Below, piece by piece: positions 32,053 to 45,350 of a stretch of DNA of 64,000 bases. The notes under the pieces were generated by a model. It made no database searches. It saw only the letters and a list, made by a program, of their open reading frames with translations, and was not told where the DNA came from. Every line of letters starts with the position of its first letter. Position 1 is the first letter of the stretch. The DNA comes from Eupeodes corollae (taxonomy: Eukaryota > Arthropoda > Insecta > Diptera > Syrphidae). The stretch is from NCBI RefSeq assembly GCF_945859685.1, contig NC_079148.1, positions 122,593,621 through 122,657,620 on the forward strand, given 5' to 3'. A program made the position numbers and the translations under genes.

Positions 32053-34645
32053 ATGTAAGTTTATGGATTTAAAATTTTAATATGTAGGGTGTGGTAAAGT
32101 TACGACTTAATTGACGAAACGTGGTAAAGTAGTCCTGATGATGGCTAAATTTGTGTAATAGAATGTAACGAAATCATCATCAATATTGATAGTTTCTCTC
32201 CTCCTAAGTTACATCTAGGGCCTGCTTTACGAGAAAGTATAGAAAAAAAAGGACTGATATTAATGCGAAGTTCTTATTAAAATATCGTGTTCTTTTTAAC
32301 AGAAGTCAAAATATCAATAAGGGTTGTAACTAAGTCTAGCTTATTATTTCAAAAATCTATAACTAAGGCCAATTAATTTAATTCCCAAAAGAGTTCCAAT
32401 ACGATTAAAAATTCTCAGCTTTATGAATTTTATAGATTTAACATTCCAAATATTTTGCACAAAAAAAACAATTTTACTGAAAGTGCAACACAAATATTTC
32501 ACAATTTATTAATATCTGTAGAGAAAAGCCTTTTCATATTATTCACACTCTGAGTAACATCATTTATTTATGCACATTTGTTACTATGATAGATTGTAAT
32601 AAATAAAAAGTTTATTTCTGTTATTTTAGTATAGGTATGAAAGTTCGTAAATATTACACAAAAAGTTATCCGTTCCAGCTCGAGGCTCTCACATGAGTCA
32701 TTCCATTAGACCCAAATTTATTATATAGGAACTAATAGTGTTTAATCTTTAACTAAAGGACATACACAAAAAATGACATATAGACTATAGTGTGGAACAT
32801 TAATAAAACAACTTTTTATCAGTTTTGCTAACAGGAAGAGTAGCTACGAACAAAAACATATACATACAAAATGTTCAAGCTCAAAAAATCGACAGAAAAC
32901 ATTTCTGACACAAAAAAACACAAAACCCCCGTATTTTGACCCTCCTGAGTTTTTGGCAGAACAAAAAAGAAAAACTTACTTCGATATCCCAATAGGGCCA
33001 ATGAAACAGAGAAAGAGAAAAGGAAAAAAAGAACGAGAAAAATCCAGGAAGATTAAATCACCAGCTAATATCCTGCTGCTTCGTTTTTGTACACAAGTTC
33101 TACAACAATCGATAAGCCGCTGGGTTTTTGCCCATCATATACCTACACATTTATAACCAAAGCTCTTCTTTCAGCAACAGCACCATCACCACCACCACTT
33201 CCCTCCAAATAGCATCAACATCAGTGGGGAGAGAGGAACAACAAAAAAAAACGGTCCAATTTAATTCACATACAAAACATTTTAACGACAGTTTGAGAAC
33301 AGAGGGAATAAAATTTCCAATAAATCATCAGAATAAACGAAATCCTTCAACAAAATAAAATTCACCTCCACCCCTTCCCACCAAAAAAAGGACAAAACCC
33401 GATCCTAGAGAACAAAATCGAACCGAAATAAACCTCTCTTCCATAACCCAATACGACGAGCGACGACGCCATCAAGTGCCATTCGTTGTTTATACTGTTA
33501 CCATATCTTGTACGTAGGTGTAGATGTAGCATGTAGGTATGTAAGGATGTTTATATGGTTCTGAACAAAGATATACTTATCCCTGGTAAAAATGGCGGCT
33601 GTGAAATTCAGACCAAAAGGGCAACTGTGCAACTGCAAATCATCGAAATAAATAATCGAAACCTTTTAGCTTATATTCGAAGAACTTTTTGATCATTTTT
33701 CATGCGACCTGGTTGAAAATGTCGAAAACTACAATAACAACAAACGTTAACATAAGCGAATCAACAAAAAATAAAACATATACAAAGAAAAAAACTAAAC
33801 GAAACCATGGATTTCCCACGACCGAACGGGACAAAACCATAAAATGCAATAAACATAGGAAAAACAATGCAAAAATATAATCAAAAATAAAACAAAACAA
33901 AAAATACCTATACAACATTTTAAATTGAAGGGAAACGTTTCTAAAATGGAAAATTGCAAAGTCCTGTGTCCTGTTCTGTGTATAAAGTAGGTATGGCGTA
34001 CTATAGAGAGCTTTGGTCCATCCGTAGGGCATTGGGTGTGTGTATAGTGTGTGCGAACCGTATACCTCGATATAGTATGTGTCCACTCTAAGGACACCCA
34101 AAACACCATTGAGATTACAAAACAAAAGCATCGCATATACTCGCATAGATGGATACAAAAAAAAACGACTTAAAATCTAAAAACCGGAAACAACAAAACT
34201 TTTTATTTTAGAGAAGAGATTTTGGAATCATCCGGTGGCACTATGCTGCCGTATATCCTTTTTCTCTATTGAGTTCGTACATGAGCGGATTTTAAAACTA
34301 TCACCAAATTGAATAATGAAAAAGTTCATTACACAAAAACTTGAATAAACCGAAAAACAATTCTGATAAAATAACTGCATTATTTGCATCAACAAAATAT
34401 GACAATTTTAAACCTTTATTCGGTGACTTAAACAAAATAATTGACAAAAATTTTCACAGATGTATTGCTATCAAAATCTGGTCATAATCAAATGTCAAAC
34501 TTTACCAATCTCAAAACTGTGAAATCATTTTTCAACCTTTTAACTATTCCAGGGTTGCCACAAACACACTTGTTAACACTTTTTTTTCTGTTCTCTTAGA
34601 AAGGGGTTGAATTATTTCAATTAGAAATAATAATTTTCAAATTGA
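32053..34645. other. Host-like spacer, no supported gene
   Basis: No repeat family is recognisable. 33000-34150 is less AT-extreme, with short simple repeats (CACCATCACCACCACC near 33180). Overlapping frames on both strands around 33700-34158 have no motif or splice pattern that convinces me. Confidence 0.4.
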
Positions 34646-34897
34646 GTCCTTACAGGGTTTTTCAACAAGGACGCTACAAAAGTAGAGTGACAGGGACAGC
34701 AAACGACGCCATATTTCTTGTCGTTCTTTTGACATTTCTCATTAGTAAGGTTTGGCATTTCATGATGGAAAATATACGAACCAACAACTAGACGAAATTA
34801 TTTACATTTAGTACCGAAATTCGAAGTCAGTGGCCACAACGTTAAGAGTGCTACGTCCAAATTTATGGTCGTCATAATCGTCCTAGCAGATCAACAA

Positions 34898-35174
34898 GTA
34901 TTACCCGTGGCATGATGGTAAGTGCATTGGACTGTCACGTCAGAGGTCTTGGGTTCGATCCCTGCCTATGCCATCTTAAGTCTTTTCACGGGTACTGCCT
35001 CTTGCGAGGAATTGACAAATTCTCCAAGAGTAACTCTTAACTTAGCCGTTCGGATTCGGCATACAAACTGCAGGTTCCCTCCATTCCTGACAACATTAAT
35101 CGCACACGGGAATGGTTGAGAGTTGTTAGTCATTAGGCCCTAGTTCTAAACGAATTGTTGCGCCACCCAATTTA
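34898..35174 (+). mobile_element. tRNA-derived SINE, copy 2
   Basis: Same family as 849-1117: it starts GTATTACCCGTGGCATGATGG (A-box-like within), B box GGTTCGATCCC near 34951-34961, body CTGCCTCTTGCGAG and TCCCTCCATTCCTGACAAC, end TTGCGCCACCCAATTTA. It is flanked by a perfect 10-bp duplication AGATCAACAA at 34888-34897 and 35175-35184. The duplication falls within the transposase HTH sequence, which reads on across the insertion. Compared with copy 1 it has about 50 extra bases before the 3' end (GAGAGTTGTTAGTCATTAGG) and lacks a block around 1000-1015. Confidence 0.92.
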
Positions 35175-36061
35175 AGATCAACAATTGAGCGTCTAGTAGA
35201 AAAATTTGAATTCACAGGCACAGTACAAAATGTTCCCGTGCCAGTGAGGCAATATTCCTGCCGCTGAGGCTTCAGTTGCAGAAAGCCCAAATGTGTCTCT
35301 CACACGTCGTTCTCAAGCGTTGAGCATCTCTGTGACGTTGTGGCGAATTCTGCGAAAAGATCTTGGCCTACATATCTTCTTACAAAATTAAATTGACGCA
35401 AGAACTGAAGCCGTTTGGCCACCAGAAGGGCAACTGAAAATGATCCGAATTCTCAGCGGAAAATCATCTTCAGCGATGAGGCAGGTCATCCAGCAATCCA
35501 CATGTACTCCATGAGTCGTAAACGTACAGTTTATTGTGATTTAAAGAATGGCGGCCGAATCGGACCGTACTTCTTTCGGGATGATCAAGACCAGCACGTT
35601 ATTAAGAATGGAGCCTACATCCTTACAAAATCTTGAAAAATTAAATTGACGCAAGAACTGCCGCTTGACCACCAGAAGCCCTGAGCAACGACTTGAAAAT
35701 GATTCAGATTTTCATCAAAAAATCGTCTTCAGCGATGAGGCTTATTTCTGGCTGAATGGATTCGTCAATAAACAAAATATGGCATTGATCAGGCAGAAAT
35801 CCACACGCACTCCATGAGTCATGTATCCCGAAAAAATTACAGTTTGGTATGGTTATGGCCTGACGACGGCGTCTTTGGGCCGTACTTTTTCCGTGATGAT
35901 CAGGACCGGCAATTAATGTAAATGGGACTCGCTACCGTTCAATGATAACTGAATATTTTGGCCCCAATTGAATGATACGGATTTGGAAGACATGTGGTTC
36001 CAACAAGACGACGGCGCCACAAGCCACACTGAACGTTTTAACTCACAATAGGCATTTGTAA

Positions 36062-37830
36062 AAAATATGAGCAATTCTTCCTCTTCCTCCGTTCCTACGC
36101 TCGTTGTCAATGACACTCCATTTGTTAGCTCTTTAGAGAAAGCTAATCTCTTTGATAGGCAGTTTGCTGCCAATTCAACGCTGCCAGTGAGTAATATGAA
36201 TCCGCCTGTACTAAAGCGAATTAGTGATTCTATGGGACCAATCTTCTTAGTTCTTAAAAGATCTCAACATTTATAAATCCGCTGGTCCGGATGGTATTCC
36301 CGCTATTGTTCTGAAGAGGTGTTCTTCAACGCTTGCAAAACCACTTCGTAAGCTTTTTCATCTGTCCTACTCCTCAAGTCTCGTTCCGAGCGGATGGAAA
36401 ACCGCATTTGTCCAGCCTATTTCGAAAAAAGGCAAATCTTTTTCACCGTCCAATTACCGACCAATTGCACTTACGTCCCTTCTTTCCAAGGTCATGGAAA
36501 CGCTGATTAATTATCAGCTCGAGAAATATCTCGAAGATCGAAAGGTTCTTAATGACCGACAATACGGCTTTCGTAGCAATAGGTCCACTGGTGATCTCAT
36601 GGTTCATCTCACCGAACAGTGGAACAAATCTTTACACAGTTTTGGAGAAAGTAAGATTATTGCACTTGATATTTCAAAGGCATTTGATAGGGTTTAGCAT
36701 CAGGCTCTCTTATCGAAAATGCGTGCTTTCGGTTTTCACGAATCCCTGCTTCATTGGATTAGTAATTACCTTTCGAATCGTTCAATACAAGTGGTATTGG
36801 ATGGATTCAAGTCTGAAAACCATAAAATAAATGCTGGTGTGCCCCAGGGCTCTGTTTTATCTCCAACACTCTTTCTTATTTTTATTAATGATCTCCTGTC
36901 TGCAACTTCTAATCCAGTACGTTGTTTCGGTGACGAAATTACTCTAAGCTTTTTATATTCCTTTCCAGAATCACATCCTTTACCTTCGAATGTGGAACTG
37001 CAACTGCAAAATATGATAAGCTCATTAAATTCCGACCTAAACAGCATTGTACAATGGGGAATAAAAACCGCGTGGAATCTAATGATTCGAAAACCCAATT
37101 CTGTCTTGTATTGTTAAAGCTAGATAAAATTCCTTTGCCATTATCAATAGATGGCACTTGCATCGAGGAGACTGAATATCTCGATATTCTCGGTATGTGT
37201 ATCACCAACCGCCTTTTGTGGAATGATCAATACGCGATGTCGCCAAAAATGCAGCAAGATGTTTGGGTTGTCTAAGGCGATGCTATAAATTTTTCTCCCC
37301 TTCTGATCTGGCTGTTATTTACAAGACTTATATGCGTCCAAAGCTTGAGTATAACTCCTTTATCTGGGCTGGTGCTCCTGCCACTTGCTTAAACCTCTTA
37401 TACAGTGTTGAACGTAGAGCATTTAGATTTATTGGTGATATCACCATCGTAGGATCTTTTACGGCGCTGGTACATCGTCGTAAAGTTTCCTGCCTCACCC
37501 TCTTTTACCGTTGTTTTAACGGTTTATGCTCTCGTGAAATACCCAGCTGCATTCCTCCCCTTAAGCAGTTCCACCGTATTACTCGTGCTTCTAGAAGTGC
37601 TCATCAGTATACCTTCGAGCCCAACTTCGGTCGTACCGTCAAGGATAGAGATTCGTTCTTTAGCCGTTCTACGGGATAGTGGAATTCTTTACCACACTCT
37701 GTCTTTCCCAGCCATTGCAATATTCAGGAATTCAAAACCAATGTGAACAAGCGCCTTCTTTTCACCTCTCTTTCCCTTTCCTAGTGCTTACACTATGTTT
37801 GCATAATAAGAGTAGTAATATCCCCTTAAA
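36062..37830 (+). pseudogene. Non-LTR retrotransposon RT fragment inserted in a transposase
   Basis: Pieces in order: KSAGPDGIPAIVLKRC near 36268-36320, SPSNYRPIALTSLLSKVMET near 36440-36500, RQYGFRSNRSTGDLMVHLTE near 36555-36620, IIALDISKAFDRV then a stop where Trp is expected (36696), NAGVPQGSVLSPTLFLIFIN near 36832-36890, and CFGDEITLSF near 36925, where FADD/YADD is expected. The thumb (YMRPKLEYNSFIWAGAP) lies near 37330-37380. A frameshift near 36260 and a stop at 37679 add damage. It resembles CR1/L2-group elements; the endonuclease is absent (5'-truncated). Transposase sequence flanks both sides. Confidence 0.85.
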
Positions 37831-38114
37831 AAAGTCGCTTGGCCGCCTCGGTCATGGGATTTGACTCCGCGCCATTCGACTATTTCCTGTGGGGCTACGT
37901 CAAGTCTTTGGTCTATGGCGACAACTGAGCGACGATTGATGAACTTCGTACGAATATCGAACGTGCAATTGCAGCAGTATCGGCCAATTTCTGGTTGAAA
38001 ACCGTCGAAAATTGAGTTCAGCGTCTGGATTTCTGCAAGCATGCCCGTAGGGGCCTTGTTGAAGAAATCGAACGTCAAAATGTTGATCCTTTTGTTTCTC
38101 CAAATTCATCAATT

Positions 38115-40258
38115 GCTTGAAAAGAAATTCATTCCATTTTTTGAGGATAACTAAATAATCTAGAAAGAGCACAAAGTATTGGTTCTTTAGGAAACGAACA
38201 GAACATTTAAATGAAGCCCTCCATCAAAATTCAGTTTTGTCGGAGTTAGATCATTTCTGTATTTAATTTTCCTAGACTATTTACCTTCTGTCTTTTTTAA
38301 ACCGAAAATTTACTTGAGAAAACTACGCCCTCAGACATCCTTATGCCCTATTGAGAACTACTGTATACTTGCTGTTTCAATCCGCTCTTCTATGAAATAA
38401 ACTCGCCAACTATGTTTCGATTCTAAGAGCCATCTCAAGCCATCCTCGCTCCTCAGCAATATTTTATAACAATTAAATATTATTAGGTTATCCTTCAGAG
38501 GCAACGACCACAGAGAAGTAAAATGCAATATCCGTTCTGATAATCATCATTATCATCTAGGGAAGCAGCAGCAGTAGAGCATTAAAAGAAGAGCAAGAAG
38601 AAGAAGCGGAAGAAGAACGAAGAATAGAGAATTGTACTGATATGCTATAGAGCACATTATTTTTGTGTCATTGTTTAAAGAGTATATAGGGCTTTCTTTT
38701 TAGCCTGCTCGTTGGCACCTTTTACAGTTGGCCGCCTCCATGTTGGTTTTTGTACCAGAGATATTACTATTTTCATATGTGGTGTAGAAGTAAAAGTAGA
38801 TATATAATGTATGTTCCGTTATTACTAAGATTATGGTATGTTTCACAATATTTCGACTGACAACGGGGTCTAAACCAGAAGCAATGGTCCTTTCTCCCCA
38901 GTGAGTAAGCATGTATGCATTGTTAGATATCCATTATTTGTATCCAAAAACTAGACACATACACACAAATAGCACTTTCCACTTTCTACAACAACTGTAA
39001 ACAGAATAGTGAGTGCATTCCCTTAATATGTTTGTGCGGCGAAATGTAACAGAGGCACAATGGCGCACATGTAATTTTGAAAATCGACATGCAATGCTGC
39101 ACTGGGGGCATAAAACGAGAATCGTTCATTGTTAGAAACCTAAGATCCCATCCCCATCATGAGAGTTCCGTATAGTATAATCCTTAGCTATGTTTGTCCT
39201 CATAGATGTGAAATCCAAAATGGAATTCAATTCACATTTGATTATGTGCATATGTGTGTATAGGAGCAGAAAGCACCACCGCAGCACATCATGATTTCTC
39301 TATGAGAGGAACGACGCGACGCCTCTTGTTCTGGCCGAAAGGATCTCGGTAGAGGTGTTGGCTTGCATTGAATCAAATACCTATTGGAGCTGACGCTGAG
39401 TTTGGTTTCCATACTCTTGGAAAGTTTCAAAGGGGTCATTTCGGGTGTTAGTTTAATATTATTTATTTTTTCTTATTTTCTTGCCTTCACTCAACTTTGC
39501 TGGGGATGAAAGTAAGAAGGAGGGGGGGGGGGGGGGGTTGGTACTGTGTAGAAGGTATTTGTTCAACCTCTGCGTTTGATTCGATTATATTGGAAGGAAA
39601 TGCACTTTAGGTGAACACCACACCCTGCCCACTGCACACAGGTGTAACATAGAACGGTAAATGGATTCCTTAAACAAATTTGATTACTTTGTAGAAAAGG
39701 AGTACAGTAGAAAATGTAGGTATGGCTTTTTTGATTTCATTTTCGTTGTTAAAAAAGGTCACTAGGGGGAATAAGGGAATACGTAGGTAGGTTGGTGAAA
39801 ATTGGATAATCATTTAAAGTAAGGTATACCATATATAGAAATATCAAAGATCCTTGGTTATAGGAGAATCGGGTACATGTGGGTGGCTTGAGTATGTGTG
39901 CTATTTATAGGAAATCCAGTTAAGTGATTTTTACGAATGAATAATTTATGAAGAAGAATACAAGAAAACAGAATTAAAAGAATGGGGGAGAATTCCTTCC
40001 TACGAAAAATTTTGATAGAATTTACTTAGTGTGACTTTGAATTCGATTTTGAACACTGACACTAAGTCAGAGTTAATCTTAGAAAAACATTCATTAGTAG
40101 GAGTCATATGAATAATTTAATTTGTAAGCAACAAATTCTAATTGAAAAAGTGCTTATTTTGAATATTCACCCATAATCTTAACTTATATCCTCCCAATTC
40201 TACTTGAAGCTACAATAGCTCTTTAAATTAATTTTATTTAGTACTTTTCCAAAACAAA
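38115..40258. other. Host-like spacer, no supported gene
   Basis: No domain or repeat family is recognised. 38565-38625 is a purine-rich GAAGAA/GCAGCA run. 39520-39538 is a long G homopolymer. The rest is ordinary AT-rich sequence with short GT-rich runs. Confidence 0.45.
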
Positions 40259-40260
40259 AA

Positions 40261-40365
40261 TCTATATACATATAAATATAAAAGAAAGTCGTGTTAGTTG
40301 CAGTACTTATAACTCAAGAACGGCTGTAACGATATGGATTAAAATTAGTGGGAACGTAGCTTCAA
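40261..40365 (+). mobile_element. Helitron-like 5' end fragment
   Basis: TCTATATACATATAAATATA is followed by AAAGTCGTGTTAGTTGCAGT and ACTCAAGAACGGCTGTAACG, a layout I recognise from the 5' ends of insect Helitrons (TC start, AT-rich run, GTCGTGTTAGTT, AACTCAAGAACGGCTG). Nothing more of the element is visible before RTE copy C. Confidence 0.45.
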
Positions 40366-40379
40366 AATAGAAGACGGTC

Positions 40380-43239
40380 TCTTAACAGACCACGTGCGGC
40401 CGAAGGATTAGCGGAGGCCCTAGACTTCTATAAGCCAGACATCATCGCCATCCAGGAAATACGATGGGATAGGCCGGGCAAAAAGAGGATGCAAAACTGC
40501 GATATTTACTATGGTAAGTGCTATCGAGAAAACCAACAGCACTTATTTGGATGCGGCCTTGTCATTGGAGCCAGACTTGGGCAAGAAGTCTTGAGCTCTA
40601 AGTGCATCAATGAGCGCCTCATGACCATACGCATCAAGACTGAAATCGGCAACATTAGTCTGATATGCACGCACACCCCCACAGAAGAGAAAGACGACAA
40701 CACCAAAGATATGTCGAGCTTTTAGACAATACATATGAGCAGTGTCCTAGCTACGATATTAAAATTGTTCTGAGCGATTTTAATGCCAAGCTACGAAGGG
40801 AATACATCTATGGTGGAATAATCGGGAAGAACAGCCTGCTAGACAACACTTCCGACAACGAATTTAGGCTCATAGATTTTTCTGTGGGGCGAAACGTCAT
40901 GGTAGCCAGTACGCGTTTTCCACACCTCAACATCCACAAAGGAACTTGGACTTCCCCAGATCAATCTACCGTCAACCAGATTGACCATATTCCGATCGAC
41001 GCCAGACACGCTTCCAACATAATGGATGTACGAACTTTCCGAGGAGCTAACATGGACTTGGAGAACTACCTCGTTGTAGCCAAGGTAGCACTTCGGATTT
41101 CCAGACCCAAGGCAAAAAAGGGAGGTGCTGCGAGAAGGTACAACGTCGAACGGCTACAATCGCCAGAGATCGGCAAATCCTTTTCCGACCGAGTTACAAG
41201 TAACCTCTCTCGAAGTTCTCTACCGCCAACACAATGTATCGAAAACCAGTGGCAACATTGCCAAGATGCAATCAGAGAAGCCGCCTCTGATGTGCTGGGT
41301 TTCAAACAGGAAACAACAAGGAACCCCTGGTTTGATGAGGAATATCGGCAGGCAAATGCAGCCAAACAACAGGCACTCAAAGCGGCGCTGCATAAAAGGA
41401 CGAGAGCTGCTCATGAGCTCTATGAGCAGAAGAGGCGAGAGGAACGCCGACTTCTCAGAAGGAAAAAGAAAGGGCATGAGAAGCGTGCGGTCCAAGATGT
41501 TGAGAGGTTTAAAAGTAGGAATGAAGTTCGAAAGTTTTATGAACAGGTGAAACGAAATTCACAGGTACATAAACCTAGAACTGAAGGCTGCAAAGACGAA
41601 AGTGGAAACATCATAGTGGAACCGCAGTCAATGCTAAGGATATGGATGGACCACTTCTGCAGACTGCATAACGGCGACGACGAACTGAATTCCGCTGTCA
41701 GGCAGGATGATCCATTCAACATAGACGACTAAAGCCAACAATCCCGTCCTCCCGACTTAGACGAAGTAAAGAGTGCCATATCTAAGCTGAAGTCTAATAA
41801 AGCAGCTGGAGCGGAAGGCTGGAATGTCGAGCTCTTTAAAGCAGCTGCAGATAAGTGGTTAGGAGCATGCACCAACTTATCTGTAAGATATGATCGGAAG
41901 AAAGCATGCCCGATGAATGGAACCTCAGTATTGTTTGCCCGATCCTGAAAAAAGGAGACCCTCTAAAATACACCAACTATAGAGGAATCAATCTACGTAA
42001 CATCGCCTATAAAATCTTCTCTGCCGTAATATGTTAATGTCCAAAGCCCATCGCCAACAACCTGATAGGTCTTTATCAGTGTGGTTTTAGACCAGTAAAG
42101 TCCATAGTTGATCAACTATTCACATTACGGCAGATCCTGGAAAAAACCCAAGAACACCAAATCGACACCCACCATCTTTTCATCGATTTCAAGGCCGTAT
42201 ATGACAGCATCTACAGGGACGAGCTGTATAGAGCCATGTCTAGTTTTGGAATCCGTGCCAAACTCGTCCGTTTGTGCAGGATGACCATGGAGAATTCACG
42301 CTACTCCATAAAGGTTGGAAACAACTTAACAGAACCTTTCGATGTCAAAAAAGGTTTTAGACAAATTGATGCGCTGTCATGTGATTTGTTTAACATCGTG
42401 CTTGAAAGAATAGTGCAGAGCTCAACGTCAATACTAGAGGCACTATCTTTCAAAAGTCTGTCCAATTACTAGCATATGCTGATGACATTGACATAATCGG
42501 AAGAACTCAGCGTGATGTCAACGGGGCTTTTGTGAGTATTAAGGCAGAGGCGGCAAAAATGAGTTCAACGTTTAATGAGGGCAAAACAAAGTACATGCTG
42601 TCGTCTAGAAAGGACATACAACATCGAAGTCTTGGTCAAAACGTCACCATCGACAGACGTAACTTTGAGGTAGTCAAGGACATCGTCTACCCAGTCTCCG
42701 CTGTAAACGCAGAAAACAACACCAGCGCTGAGATCAAACGAAGAAAAATTCTTGTTGTTTCTTTGTGCTAAGAAAGCAATTGAGCGGAAAAGTCCTCTCT
42801 CGAGGGACCAAAGTGTTGCTATATAAGACCCTTATCATCCCCGTCCTGCTATACGGTGCAGAAGCATGGACTATAATAAAAGCGGATGAAAGCACCTTGG
42901 GTCGCTTCGAGAGAAAAGTTCTTCGTGTGATCTACGTAAAGTGGGGAGTGGAGGAGAAGATGGAACGACGAGCTTTAGGTGCTGTACAGCAACGTAGACT
43001 TAGCCAGAAGAGTAAAAGTCAAACAACGAAGATGGCTGGGTCACGTAGAGCGCATGGAAACCAATGCTCCGGCCCGGAAAGTCTTCAAATCCACACTCAC
43101 AGGACAGCGTAGTAAAGGAAGACCGCGGATCGCTAAACTGGAGACATGTAGCTAGGAACCGAGCTAGATGGAGAAGTTTGTTGGTTGAGGCCCTATTTCA
43201 CACAGGCCTGTAGCACCATCCTAAGTAAGTAAGTAAGTA
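40380..43239 (+). pseudogene. RTE-type non-LTR retrotransposon, copy C (most complete)
   Basis: The APE-type endonuclease starts near 40395: KPDIIAIQEIRWD, CGLVIGARLG, ICTHTPTEEKDDNTKD, then a frameshift at about 40715. A 355-codon frame (40665-41732) continues with VLSDFNAKL, FRLIDFSVGRNVMVASTRFP, STVNQIDHIPIDARHASNI and the basic linker EQKRREERRLLRRKKK. After a stop at 41730 and frameshifts near 41860 and 42030, the RT follows: QCGFRP, THHLFIDFKAVYDSIYRDEL, RLCRMTMENS and YADDIDIIGRTQRDVNGAF near 42470-42530. GAEAWTIIKADESTLGRFER lies in the C-terminus. It ends in a (TAAG)4 tail at 43222-43239. The expected Asp-His endonuclease residues are altered (ENYLVVAK where a DHYLVVAK-type motif stands in copy D). 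Confidence 0.88.
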
Positions 43240-45345
43240 TAACAGTTGTTACCAGGCGATCTTATGTCTTTTAAATCAATCGATAATGTTGTTAATGGAT
43301 ATACCGATTAGACATACCTCGTATGCCACAACGTTATCTTTGATTACAGATTGGTTCACCCATTATTTTCTTTCGTGATTTGAACCCACCTTAATTTTGC
43401 AACGGTACACGTTTATTCATCAAAAATATCACCGGAAATATTCTTGAAGCAACCATTTTAACTGGAAAGTTTGAAGAAAAAGTGGTCCTGTTGCCACGTA
43501 TTCCCATGATACAGTCAGATTCGACCAGTTCTTTAAAACGTTATAGTTTTAAATTCTATTAGATTTTGACAAGTCTCAAAGCTGAACAATGTCCATTTGT
43601 GGTTTAGATAGGAAAACCATCGAACCTATTTGTGCTACCGAAAGGCAAGTTAACCAAAAATCTTGTGCATCAATTAGTGCTATATTAAATTGGAACTAAA
43701 AATATTCATAATTTAAGGTAATAAATATTGTTAGTACATTTGAAACTATCCGCCCTACCTACCTAATTTATAAGTCTAACAGGCACATGAACTAAAAACT
43801 TTGTAATATCCTCATTTGTTACAAATTTGAATACAAATTATAATATATTTATTATTCAATACAAATCTTTTCTGATTTTTGCTTGACATCAACTGTACAA
43901 AAATTTTGATCAATTGTGTTCAAATTCCTTACTCTTAAAATACCAAACCATTTAATTTGTATTCCAGCTTTAAAGTTCCTATCTTCGTTTGTAAATATGA
44001 CAAAAACACGTTCCACAGCACGTTCAATTTGCCGATAAACAAAAATATCAACCCACTCTTATGCTGCTTGTTTTTGGAAATACATTTTTCAATACTGAGT
44101 AATTGAAACAAAACTTGCGAAAACGCTACTCAAACAAGTCAATTGAGCTCTTAAACATTTTGAATCAAAAATTAGTAAACACAAATTAAAAACTTCGAAA
44201 ACCCTAACGATATCCTTATATATCTCTGATCTGATAGAATTTCTTAACATAGGAATATAGCAAAGTAGATTCACTTCTCATTAAACAAAAATGTCAATTT
44301 TTCTAAAGTTGTAGAGCATTTTGAAAATTGGTATTCAATTTTTTTGTTTAACAGTTCTTTTTTTCAAATAACGCTTTCCGTTTAACAGCTCATATGAATA
44401 CAATACATTGCGAGAGGTAAGAATATTAGGATTAGACTTAAGAGAAGATACTGCAAGTAATATTGCAAGTGAGTGGTCAATATTGAGCCAAGTAAAGCAT
44501 TCCACATTCGTGTAGTTCGGTTAAAAAAGGAATATCTGTTTTAAGTTTGTCAATCAGTTTTTCTTTAATCTTCTGATTTGTTTAAAGGGAGGAATGACAA
44601 TAGACAATTCACTTTACCACTTTTTATAAAAATAATTGCATTTTTGCCTCGTTGCCAACTTTCTAAGCATGTTTTTCGTAAGTATCAAATATTTCTGATT
44701 TTAAATTAATTTGGATATAGAGCAAAATATATAAAATAATAAACTAGAAAAAAATCATAAAATTGTTTAAAACAAGAATTAAAAAATTGAAAAAAACAAA
44801 ACAATTAATTTTAATAAAAAAAGTTTTGAAATTCACTTATGCCTAAAATTTACGTTATTTTTGTTACAAGTTCTTTTAATGTTGATTTGTATTTCCCACA
44901 ACTGCACTTAAGATACCTATTTAATGTATAACACAGATACTCTTCATCTTTTTTTTCGTTTATTTTTGAAGTCTTCCTCCGTTCTTTCCTTTCCAACCAT
45001 TCACACGACCAATTTTTATGTGACTTGATTCTATCAATGTTCAATATTTGTGTATTTTTAATTAAATTATATTGATTATTAATAGAAGCCCATCAAATAT
45101 AAATTGATCGTGTGGATGATAAGATAACCATCAATCACTCACTCAGCCAATTCTTTATCTATACATACATTTTATATTTATATAATATTAGGTCTTAATT
45201 TTCTATTTTAATGGAATTTTGAATAAAAATTTATCAATAAAATCAAAAGAATGAAATTAAAAATATTTAATTAATAAATTTTAAGGTATCTAAACTTAAT
45301 ATCAAAATACAGAATAATCATACATATGTTTTATATATTGGTTCC
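43240..45345. other. AT-rich spacer, no supported gene
   Basis: No recognisable domains or repeats. Short frames only. Confidence 0.45.
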
Positions 45346-45350
45346 CAATC

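Larger units (their letters stand above)
34655..38110 (+). pseudogene. Tc1/mariner-superfamily transposon, interrupted by a SINE and a retrotransposon
   Basis: The left end ACAGGGTTTTTCAACAAGGA (34654) resembles the AAAGGGTTTTTCATTAAGGG end at 56440. HTH pieces (QIYGRHNRPSRSTIERLVEK) are split by the SINE at 34898-35174. Then come VQNVPVPVRQ and SLTRRSQALSIS, with the first catalytic Asp in IIFSDEA (35463-35483). A duplicated segment follows with a second SDEAYFWLNGFVNKQN (35723-35775), then ITVWYGYGLTTASLGRTFSV-type frames and DLEDMWFQQDDGAT (35980-36020) with the second Asp. At about 36060 a retrotransposon intrudes; the C-terminal PFDYFLWGYVKSLVYGDN (third Asp) and RRGLVEEIERQNVDPF resume at about 37835-38100. 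There are many stops. Confidence 0.85.

Noticed and set aside
33700..34158. 152-codon minus-strand frame with many hydrophobic residues as a membrane protein
   Set aside because: It overlaps an equally open plus-strand frame rich in Asn/Lys, the composition follows local A/T skew, and no splice or domain evidence exists.
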